This document shows positions 37,401 to 49,400 of a DNA stretch of 64,000 nucleotides, one piece after another (position 1 is the stretch's first letter; every line of letters begins with the position of its first letter). The DNA is taken from the NCBI RefSeq assembly GCF_018320785.1, contig NC_054888.1, positions 21,282,438 through 21,346,437 on the forward strand. Reading direction: 5' to 3'. Below the pieces are notes generated by a model, which saw nothing but the letters and a program-made list of their open reading frames with translations, had not been told where the DNA came from and did no database searches. The DNA comes from Cheilinus undulatus (Eukaryota; Chordata; Actinopteri; Labriformes; Labridae). The translations under genes and the position numbers were made by a program.

Positions 37401-40400
37401 AGAAATATATTAAAAAGAAAAAAATGAAGCATCAGACCCTTTGCTAAAACACTTGAAATTTAGCTTAGCTTCCTACCATCTCTCTTGATCTTTTTCTGAG
37501 ATGTTTCTACGCCTCACAGCTGACAATGGTTACCAAGAGCACAGTGGTCTCCAGAATTCTTAAATGGAAGAGGTCTGGCTCAACCAGGACTCTTCTAAGA
37601 GCTGGTCGCCTGGCCAGACTGGGGCAGAAGGGCCTTAGTAAGAGAGGTGACCAAGAACCTGATGGTCACTCTGACTGAGCTCCAGAGATCCTGTGTGGAG
37701 GTGGGACAAAGTTCCACCGCAGCCCTCCACTGATCTGGGAAACCTTCCCTTGAAAGCCTGCTTTGAGTTTGCAAAAAAAAGCACCTGAAGGATTCTGAGA
37801 CTGTGAGAAACAAGATTCTCTCGTGTGATGAAACCAAGGTTGAAGTGTTTGGCCTCAGCTCCAAATGTTATGTCTGGGGGAATCCGGGCTCTGCTCAACA
37901 CCTGCCTGATACCATCCCTACAGAGAGGTATGGTGGTGGCAGCATCATGCTGTGGGGGTGTTTTTCAGCAGCGGGGACTCGGAGACTGGTCAGTGCTGAG
38001 AGAATGGAGCAGAGTACAGAGTTATCCTCATTTTAAACCTGTTTCACAGCACTCAGGACCTCAGACTGGGTCAGAGGTTCCCCTTCCAACAACCAATGAC
38101 CCTAAGACCACAGCCAAGACTAACAGGAGTGGCTTAGGAACAATTCTGGGAATGTCCTATAGGGGCCCAGCCAGAGGACCGACTTGGGCCCTATCAAACA
38201 TCTCCAACATCAGAGTATTAACAAAGAAGATTGGCAGATATTTCAATTGTTTATTTTTCATAAATTTGAAAAAAAATTCTAAAATTCAGTTTTGACTTTG
38301 TCATGACGGAGTACTGAGTGTGGATTAATGAGAATAAAACGGATATTTTCGACCGTAGCATTAGGCTGCATTAGGGGAGTCTGAATACTTTCTGATTCTG
38401 TCATTTTACAAAGAAATAAACCTGCAAAGAGCCTACATTTTTTGCTGCATTGTGTTGTTTCCATAGCTGCTTTTACATAAATAAAGTTCCCAAAGTACAT
38501 TAAATTAAGCCGAATTGACTCTGATGAGCTAAACAACTGAGGATTTGTTCTTATAAATCAAATCAAAGCTGCACAAAGAGGACCTCATTCAGAGCACATT
38601 AATAGAATATTTGGCCCTGTTAACATTCTAAAATCAAATCTGATCCACAAATAGTGAGATATAGTCAGTTAATCCAGGCCTGGAGGATTTCTGTTATCTT
38701 GTGTTTGTTTGGCCGGAGTCACCGCTGTGGGAAAATAATGTTCACTTCAAAACAGAGGGCCTGTATCAAAAGTGGTGCTTAAACTCTGCAGCATTACTGC
38801 TGTGAATTTGGACTGATTTTGAGTCAGGGCATGATGGGAAACTCCCCCCACACATCCCGCCAAGAACTGAAATCGCAGTGTCCTCTGCAGAGTTAGTGGA
38901 TCTACACTGTCAAAGGAGGAGCTGGTTAGATCTCTGCGTATATGAAGCGTTCAGATCTGCACCCACCGCCTCCTTTCAGCTCCCGTACATAGTTGCTGGG
39001 GAACCACCCAGACTTCCCGTTGAGCGAGCCCTCCCACCAGCCGCCGTCCTCCTGCCGGCTCACGCTGATGATGTCACCTTTGGAGAAGGAGAGCTCGTCC
39101 TCATTGGTTTGCTGGAAGGGAAAGCGAGCTTTGACCAGGATCTGGCTGCAGCCACTGCCCTCTGACATGTCCTGAGACGGAGCAAGAGAAGGAGAGAGAA
39201 TCTGAGAGATGACTCAGTGAAGAATAACGTCACTGTGTTTAAATATAGAACTTCAAAAGATTCCTATATCAGTTTAGAAACAGACTTATATCAGTACTAG
39301 TGTATCCAAACAGACTGTGTCTGTTTAATGTCACTCTGCTGTCGTCATGGTAACTCACCAGGCTCCGGTACTGAGGCTGCAGCAGTTTAGACGAGCGAGT
39401 CTGAGTGTTGGAAGAGTCAAAAGATTTGATCCTCAATGAGGAGGAGTGTGGCACACAAACGCTGTCTCCAGAGACGCCCAACTCTGCACACAACAGACAA
39501 ATACATGTTTTTACAGTTAGACATTTTCAAATAAGCCCTGAAAAATCATTACACCTCTGACAGACAGAGAGCTTCAACAATAATTCAATTTACTCAGTAG
39601 CATGCAAAAGCTGAAGAAAAACACCACCCCACCTTCAGTGGCTTTGTTGAGGACAACCAGGGAGTTTAGGACCTTGGAGAAGTTGAGCCCCTGCAGGAGG
39701 TCATTGACCTCAAAAGCCTGAAGGAGAGAAAAGAGAATACATTAAAGATCAGCAATAAAACATAAAGGAGGAAAGAAAAAGGAAAAACACCTTCATAATA
39801 AATTTATAAGGCTTTATATCTACAGAGATACCAGACTGCTCTTCAAGCTTGAATCTCACGCAGTGATGTGGAGAAGAAGAGGACCTCTGGGACCCCAAAA
39901 ACAACCTAAATAGTTTGCTAAAATAAGGTCTACTACATGCACGATGAAAACAACTACAGCATTTTTAGAAGTAGAGTGTTTTCATTTATTTTTAAGTGAT
40001 CTTCAGTCAGATTTAAACCAAAACTAGCACAAGAAATAGAGAAGGGATTGTCTGAATTGCACAAATACGTCGTAAATGTTTTAACTGTCAAAGATCAATG
40101 AAGTAACTGTGCAATTTAGGAGTTTGCAGTAGGTCAACATGTGGTCAAAGGCTGGAGCAGCATGACAGTTAGCTCATAATGAGGTGAAGAATGGCACTTA
40201 GGAAAAATCTAAAAAAGCAGGGAAGGCAATAAATTTGTCTGTGAAGGAATACATAGATGACTGAGATGAATGAACTGTCACCGACAAGAATCAGACATCA
40301 AATTTGAAAATCCTGGTATTGCCATGACCCTACATCATTACTAATTTACATGTAAAAAGAACACATGTAAAAATGAAGAAATACAACGTTCAGTGGGGGT

Positions 40401-43400
40401 TTCATCCCTGCTCCAACTGCAGTCTGGTGCAGGATTACTCAAAGTCTGAGCTCCCACTTCTAATCTCCCATCAAACACACACAGACACACAGACACAGAC
40501 CAAAACCCAGCTCTGGAGCCCCCTAATCTTGTGTGCACCACACACAGCCCGACGTCTTCATCTCCACGGCGTGAAGGTGGAGCAAAGTCAAAGTGAAAAC
40601 ATCCACATTTTTTGGACTGAATTACCTCCCGAGGGAGCGCACTGAGAGCCGAAAGACGATCGACTCTCTTTAATCAAATCATAAAACAGAGCAGCTCTTT
40701 AATGCAGTGCTCTTAAAGACCCCACTTTGTTTGATTTATACACACAGGCTGATTAGCATTCACAGCAGCTTGGACCAAACACACTTTCATCTTTTGCTCT
40801 GGCGTTCGGCCATGGTACGTACAGTAGGAGTGAAGCTCAGCTGCAGAAGGAATTCTAGTTTATCATTGTGCACAGTTTTAATATTAGCTGCAGGACAGTG
40901 ATGAATGAAAGACACTAAGAAGCACAGGCAGGGTGTCAGGTCCTTGCAGAAGAATCTTATACCTCAGTCACTAATGAAGAAAAAGTGTTGATGCTGAAAT
41001 ATGAAGAGTTAGAAATGCTGCATCATGAATATTTTATCTATGATCAAAAATGACCTCATCAAGCTTGGCTAAGACGTGATCATCTGATGCATTTCTCTGC
41101 TTCAGCACGACTATTCATCAGAGGAACTTCTGCTTTTGTCTAGGCTGAGTCAAGTTTAATTCTTCTAATTCCATAAAATAGATTTATTATCATGAAGATT
41201 ATTCGTTTAGCCTGGGAACCTCTAGCTGCAGATTTCTCCTGGAGCTGGCACGTGCTCCTCCTCCTGTTTGGACACATTTCAATAAAACCTGATTAAAGCC
41301 AGGCCAATCATGGCTATTTATCCATGGAAGGTGGGCCACACATCCTGACCCTGTAACTGGCAGTCACAAGCATACAAGTCTTTAAAAAACAAAAAGAAAA
41401 TGTGATTTCACTAGGCTACATCTGTGCAAAGTTTGCAGTAAAAAACTGAGATATATCATGTGGTATCGTATTCACAGTGTTAGGAGTGACGGGTATCAAA
41501 AAGTTCCTCTTATTTTTGGCTGCCGATAATAGGGTGAGAGTGCAGAAACTGTGCCTGAAATTAATTCAAAATTTTCCATGTTATGGTCAGAATCAGGTCA
41601 GGTCAGGTATGAGAGCGTATGCGCTGTGTCTCAAAATCCTGATGGCCACCCATCTCTCCGGGTATCCTCCCATCTGACCCCTCTATGATGCACATGGCAG
41701 CCACTGAGGTGAAGTCCAACCCACTGGGACCAAGGCATCCAGCATGCAGTAAGCAGAATCAGGCCAAGGAGACCCGGCTGCTGAGAAGCATCCCTACAGC
41801 ATGATGCTGCCACCACCATCCTTCACAGTGGGGATGGTGTGTTTGTGGTGATGAGCATTGTTTCTGGTCTGATGACCAAAAAGTATAATTTTGGTATTAC
41901 CAAAACAAAGAACTTCCTTCCACTTGGGGGACCAATGACTGAGAGACTCTAACTTTCGTCTGCATGCTCAGACGCCACCTCGCCCATCGCTCTATATGCG
42001 AGTCCTAGTCTGTGGTTGATCTCAGCCTAGTAGAAAGCAAATCTACTGATTAGGGCCTGTGTCAGTCGCTGGCTTTTTTAGTGCTGGCAGTTCTTATTTT
42101 TAATTCAAAACCAACGTATCCCTGACCTCGTCAATGTCACTCCGTCCTCACTTGCCAATCAAAATTAAGGGGCGGGACTTCAGACAACAGTGGAAGAAAA
42201 ACTGATCTGACTCATCTGTTTCCGAGGGTAGTTTTCAGGTCTGCAGCTGCTGCTTGTGTCAGGACAGAATTCTTTTACAATGCATGTCTTCTAGGGGTGT
42301 AAAGGTACATGTTTGGTACAGGACTCTCAGTACAGACATGAACCGAATGGATACATGTGCAACGAAGCTCATACACGGACGGAAAAGTATCCATCTGTGA
42401 CTTCAAAACTGAAGTATGTACCGAACTGAAATTTTTCCGTACTGTTAGACCCTTAATGTCTTCTGTCATATTTCCTCGAAAAAGGAAATATAAAGCACAA
42501 GGGATATTTTAATATGATTCTACCAAGAATACAGATTCTACCAAGGAAAGCGGGATTCAGTTTTTGTAACGTAGCAACAACAAGCGCTGGCGAGAAGCGC
42601 TCTGGAATTGAGGTCCTGAGTGCTGCCAGTGTAAAAAAAGCTGGCTATGGACACCAGCCTTATGCTGTTCCACAACTTCCACGCGCTCACTGTCCACAGA
42701 CACAGATTTGATGGCAGCACCCAAAGCATTCCTAAATGCCTGGATCTTTGTTTGGCCCAGGAGACGCACAGTCCCAACGTTTCAGCCTTGACACTCAGCA
42801 AGTTAAGAGCCCTTTCAGGGACATCTACAGTCTCCACAAGGACCACAGCATCATGAGAAAAGTCCAGTCCTGTTACCCACCTCAACAGCCAAGCCAAAAC
42901 CATGACCTTGAATAAACTGTTCTATTATAACCCAACTAAACTGAAACTATAGATAACATAAATGAAGAACAGCCCAGGCAGAGGTACATGTGGCACAGAA
43001 GCATTTAAATTAAGTAGCGTACCCTAGTTTTAGGATAAGACCTGCTTTAAAAACACACATCTTTAAACAACATGACACAATTACACATGATAAAAATAAC
43101 CCTCTCACTACTACAGCCGCCAATGAAGAAAAGATATTAATAACTACAGAAGAAACTCAGTGTTCCATGCTCGGTTTGTGGGATGATGTGAAACTTCTGC
43201 AGCTCTGAGGACACAAGCACACAGCGTGCTTACAGTAAAACAAACCTCTGAGAGTAGTCAAACAATCAAAAGACCTCTAAAGCCCCCTAATCTGGTGTGA
43301 ACCACACACTCCCGGAGCAAAGAGAAGAAGCTCCAAATGTGGTCGATATCCACAGAAACATTGGTTTTAATTATTAAACTATAAAGTAAGAGTTTGACTT

Positions 43401-46400
43401 GACTTCTTGTCTGCTCTGTAATCCTCGTCTGCTGGCTCGTCCCGCGTGTCTGAGCATCGTCTGGGAGAATTACTACACTGATGTCAGCCAGGCTGCAGGG
43501 GAAGAAGGCCTTAGCTTCCAGCAAACATGGATGACATGGCTCTAATCAACCTGATTGGAAAATCCACTGGCTGCCTGACATGTTGCATTACATCAGCCCC
43601 ACTCCCCTCTCCTCCTCCTCTCCTCCCCCACCTCATCTTCTCTCCTCTCCTTTTTTACAACAAATTCAGGGATTTCTTACTAAACCAATTCCACTCCTTG
43701 CTTTGGGCTTTCAAGGACGTCAGAAATCGTTTCCACAGGCTGGAGTAAAACCTTGTTGAAGGGCTGCAGGCCGGGACTCCCGTCTTGCATAATCTAGCCC
43801 TTCCTGTTATAATTCAATGGCTTTTTCCACAGCCCAGATCAATACTGCCTGTTTGTGTGTGCCTGCTGTAATTTTCTATCACACTACTCACTTGGCCTTT
43901 TTCCTTGTTCGCTGTGCAGCAGGACAATTTAATCTGGCCTGATTCACTGCTTTATAAACACAACAAGACATGCACAATAACCTCTGAAACCACCACAGAT
44001 ACATTCTAGAGAAGTAACCAGAAATTTTCAGACAAGTTCAGCCTTTCCAGCTCAGGTTTGAACACATTTGCGCCCAACATTTCTGCAAAACTACTCCTCA
44101 TTTCCCACTACAGTTGCAATAAATTTAGAAATGTAAATACTTTAATGATAACATGAGAAGAAAATTTTACTAATCTTTATTATTCTGATGATCAAAAAAC
44201 ACCGCAACTTAAAAACTACATCTTTTCACAACACAGGTGCATAGAAGAGAAATCCATCCATCAACAAATGCAGAAAAACTCCCACATGCTGTATAGATTG
44301 TTCGAAAAACAACATTTTTGAGCAATTTAGACATTATGCAAGAGTTTGCCTGCAATTTCTGAGAATTAAAACAGGAAATAAAGACATATTGGATGTCCTG
44401 GACTTCTAATTTTGCTGCTGTGGAACCCAAAATGGTATTGATGCTACTTATTTTTACTAATATTATGCTGACTACAATGCTGGTAAACTGAAAATCCTTC
44501 TTCTCACAAAGTTTTGCATCAGAGTAAAAATAAATTTAACCATCATAGAGCAACAGTTGCATAATCATAATCAGATAGGGCAGCAAAAAAACCAGATATT
44601 ATGCATGAGATAATATGATGCAGGATTGTGCAGAATCTGATCCGTCCTCACAAACTGAGTGAACGTGCAAGGAGACTAGTGAGAGAGGCCACCAAGACAC
44701 CTATGACTACTCTGAAGGAGTTCCAAACTCTAAATCTGGACTAGAGTGTACTATAAGGCATGCAAAACACCAAATCACTGCTAATTCTCTGAGTTTGCAT
44801 CATAGGCCAGGTATAAGGATTAGGATCAGGATTTCTGCATACAAGTGAAACCTTTCTGATAATTATTAGAACAAGATTTAACTAAAAGTTTAAAAATCAA
44901 TAATAAAGGATGCAACAGCGTATCAGTTTACAAACCTGGGCTTGATGATTTAACCCTTTAAGAGTGTTTGTGACCGTGCAACTGCCCCCTCTTCTCTGGT
45001 TTGCTTTCAGATTAGTAACATCAGTCCAAGCCTGAGCACATTCGTATGTGCTGCATACAGACAATGGGGTTCATTCTGCTACTACGGATGTTTTTCTTCT
45101 TCTAAAGATGCCATTGATGACTCTCCTCCTACTTCCACATCTACCGTGCAGCTCAAAGGATAAAAAGGTCCCATTGTGCATAGATACAACAAGTACTCAG
45201 GCACGGTCTTGTTCCCATTTCCTATTAATTTATAATCATGACATAACATCTGTCATTCACATGACGTGGGCTTGAGGAAATTAAAAAAAAAATCTACAGC
45301 ATGTTGTCTTTAGTGAGAGGAATTTAACTGGTGCTCTAAAGTGTCTTTCAAATTAAAAGTAGGCAACTATAAAATGTCAATAACTAATAAAACAGGCATC
45401 ATTCAATGACTAAGTTGTTTTACCTCACAGTATTCAGAAACAGGGCCCAGGTTTCAAACAGCTGCCCACTTTATAATCCCTTCCTAAAACGTCCAGATTT
45501 GCTGGTTTACACGAAAATGAGAAAAACGTGAGTATTTAACAACGGATTACCAACATTTAGCTGTGTGATCATCGAAGAGTAAAGAGGCTGGCTTTTTCAC
45601 AACCTGGCAACCTAAAAGTTGTTCTTATTACAAGCTTACAACAGTGTGTGTTAAACCAACATAGTTTTGTAATTTTAATAAATGTATGTAAATCTCAATT
45701 ACAACTTCCAAACCCTTGACTTATATTGAAACGTTGTACCTTCATTTCCGCAAAAACAAAACAAAAACAAAACAAAAACAAAAACAAGGTTATTTAGCAG
45801 ATAAAACAGCCATCTAATCAAGTAAAAAATACCTTATATTTGCATATACAGTGTTTATGTGTTTAAGATGATAACTACAAAGAAATGTTCACGAAATGAA
45901 ACCGAGCAGCCATGTTTACTCATGTAAAATCCACCCAGGTGGCTCGTGCGCACTGTTCACGCCAACTGTTGCTGTCTCGTGCAGTAAAAAGGAGTAACGG
46001 CTGTCTGACGTCAGCGATAAACACTGGGGTAAATAAGTTGTAAATGTCGGTTTGAATAATCAACACCTCCGTGCAGGTGTAGTGAAACGGGTTCATGCGG
46101 CTCATACGGTGTCAGGGCATTAATAAATACATGACTGATAAAGTGAACTCACCTCCACACCGAAAGCCCCGCAGCCTTTAATAAACTCGCTGATGTTCCG
46201 CTGACACTCGCTGTCGTTTCTCGGTTCCTGGAAAAACTACCAACAAAAAAAGTGACAACGTTTATCTCACGGAAGAGTTAAAAATGCTTTCAAAGCTGCG
46301 TTTACGCATTTCAATCACAAAAAAAAAAAACAAAAACAAATATTATCCCAGCTGGTGTTTTTGTGCACTTGCTGCCCACAGGAATCAAGCTAGCTAATCA

Positions 46401-49400
46401 GCTACACTTCCGGTTTGGACTTTCAAAATAAACCATTTATCGCCTGACGTTTGAAAATTGATCAAGAATCAGACGTTTAACACAACTCAAATGTGTCATT
46501 TTTTTTCCACTATCTTTGTTTATCCCTTTCTTGTGAAGGCTCACAAAATCTTTTCCCCCCTCTAACTCCACTTTGGCTACGCTCTGAGATAAGCGACAAC
46601 ACAAAGGAGGAAATGACGTCACAAGGTTAATAGTCCATTGTGTCTGCAGGTAAGTCTGATTATTATCCCATTGGCCAACTGTAGGCTGTAGTGAAACCAT
46701 AACTGGTGAAATATTAATCTCTAACTTCCTGTAAGCTTTGGATTACAGCTGTATCAAATACTTACATTGGCACAAGTGTTTCATAATACTACAAATTAAT
46801 TCAAGTAAATTTACACATAAATATATAAAGACAATTTCTCCCTCCAAACTTTTCAAGAAAAGTCCAGTTTTAATGTTTTTTTTATTTCTAACAGCACATT
46901 ACCTTTACTTGAATTATTTGTGTCTTTTATTTTCTTAATTACTGTATTTCTTCTGTGTTTTGCAGGATTATCTATTATATGTGCTTATGTACTTATTTTC
47001 TTGTATATACCATCATCCTGCCAGGGACTACAGATGGAAATTAGCCTATGGGTACAATCTGGCACATTTACATGTTTATGTCCATTAATGTGCATTGTCC
47101 CATGTCACAAATAAATAAATAAAATTTAAAAAAATAAATAAAATAGATGTATTTTATAGGGTTCTTTTGTGCTTTAGAGCAGGGGTTCTTAACCTTTTCA
47201 GCCTGTGACCCCCAAAATAAAGGTGCCAGAGATCCCCACTGTACCTGAAGGTGGTTGAACACAGCCATGCACATTCAAGAATAGTCATGTGGAGACAGTT
47301 CTGCCCATAAGGAGGGATAAAGGGGGAGGTCTCTGGGTGTGGGCCCATGGAGGTCAGCAAAACCATGGTCCATTGTGAAGTTAAGCTGTGAAGACCATAT
47401 TTTATATTTGACCTGAATAATAACCACTCTTATCAAAGAACCAAATATCTTTATACATTCATTTGTGTAGGAAATAGTCCTCTTTAAATGAAATTAACAT
47501 ATCAAAAACAATTAAAATGGGTTACAAAGAGCTAAAATTGGTTTATAATGGCAAAAAATTGTGAAAAGGGTGATGAAATTGGATTTTTAAAGAACATATA
47601 TGCATTAAGAGTGGCAGAAATTGGGTAAAAGTGGCAAAAATGGGCACAAAAAGTGGTAAAAGGGGATTAAAAAGTGGTGGAAATTAGGTGGACTGGGATA
47701 AAAAATTGCTATGAAAAGGCAAAAATGGGTTAACTGTGGTTAAATGGGCACAAACGGAGTGTATAAAATGGTTGATGGAGGCAAAAATAGGCAGAAAGTG
47801 GCATTAATTGGTTTAGAAGTGGCAAAAACAGGCAGAAGAAAGTGATGCAAAGGGTTTAAAATGGACAAAAATGGGGTTTAGGTGGTAAAAATGTGCTAAA
47901 ATTGGCTAAATTGGTGTTTTAAAAAAAGTGATAAAAATGATTCACATTTAGTCAAATTGATGTAAAGTGGCAACAGTGTAATTTTAAAAAACATTCTTAG
48001 CTTTTTTAAGACATCTGGAGACCCTCTCTGTGTCTCGTGACCCCCAAGGTTGAGAACCCCTGCTTTAGAGCAAAAACACACTGTCTGAACTGGACCAAAA
48101 CTTTGTCAACATTTCTGTACACCAAGTATGTAAAAATGGTTCTATACTCTTATTAATAGCTTGTGTTTTAAAATGGTCAAATCTCTATAATTTTAATGAC
48201 TGGTGCTATCAAAAAGTACTGAAACTTATTGGTATCCAGTCATATTTTATCTTGAAGGCAGAGAGAGAGCACTGTTTAAAATGCACAAGTACATTGGCAA
48301 GATTTTGAAAAGTGGGTGGAACTGGCAAGTAGTGACGATCTCTTTCTATTTTTGATAATAAGAAATAATAAATTACCCAATATAGGTGTCTGGACAGACG
48401 CTGTTTACTATTAGGCAAAGGTAGGATGTTGCCTGGGGCCTCATGCTCTAAGGAGCCTCAAGATATAGTCAATAAAAATATGCACATCACTAAATATCTG
48501 CACTGATTGAGTATGTTGAATGTACAGGGCACAGTGTGTATTTGGCCCCTTCCTGATTTCTTACTTTTTGGCAAAGCCGTTTTTAAATAATGATTTCATT
48601 TATTGCACCATCCAAAAAGTTCAATGTCTGTCTTGTCAATCGGCAGAATATTTTCCCAAAAGTTTTGGGAATAACCAAGATGTTCTTTGTCAAATGTGAG
48701 ACGAGCCTTTGTGTTCATTTTAGGTCAGTCTCTATTGTTGAATCATGAACCTTAACTGAGTCAAGTGAGGCCTGCAGGTCTTTAGATGTTCTGGGTTCTT
48801 TTGTGACCTCCTGGATGAGTCCTCCATGCGCTCTTGGGAGTCATTTCAGTAGACCGGCCACTCCTGGGAAGGTTCACCACTGTTCCAAGTTTTCTCCATT
48901 TGTGGGTAATGGCTCTAATCGGTATCTTTCCAGGCTAATAGATGCAAATTATTGAATTTCTCCATGATGTGTTGCCTTTTCTGACCTTTAAGTCTACTTC
49001 ACTTTGTCAGACAGGTTGTATTTAAGGGATTTCTGGGAATTTAAGGGAATGTGGTTAATCACAGTTACTTTTTCACATAGGGACAGGTAGGTTTGGATGG
49101 CTTCCCTCCCCGTTAATAAATGTAATAATCAGTTTAAAACTACATAATATCAAAATATGTTAGATGAACATCAAAATATATTGAACCCTCCAACTAACCC
49201 CACAAAAAAGTCCCAAAATGTCTTCATCAAGCTATTTATACCTAGGAAGATCTCCTAAAAACACATTAAAACTATTAATCTGTGTGGTAAAATGGCTTGC
49301 AACGTTTGACAAAAATTAAAAATATTGAGCTGTAATTTCTGGTCCATATTGCTCAGCCCTAGCCGGCACTCACCCTGTCCACAGTCCCGGGTCTGAGTCT

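Noticed and set aside
38967..39171. ARHGEF6 (alpha-PIX) identity
   Set aside because: The N-terminus, CH domain and linker match ARHGEF7 ([24 protein letters not shown]) better than ARHGEF6.
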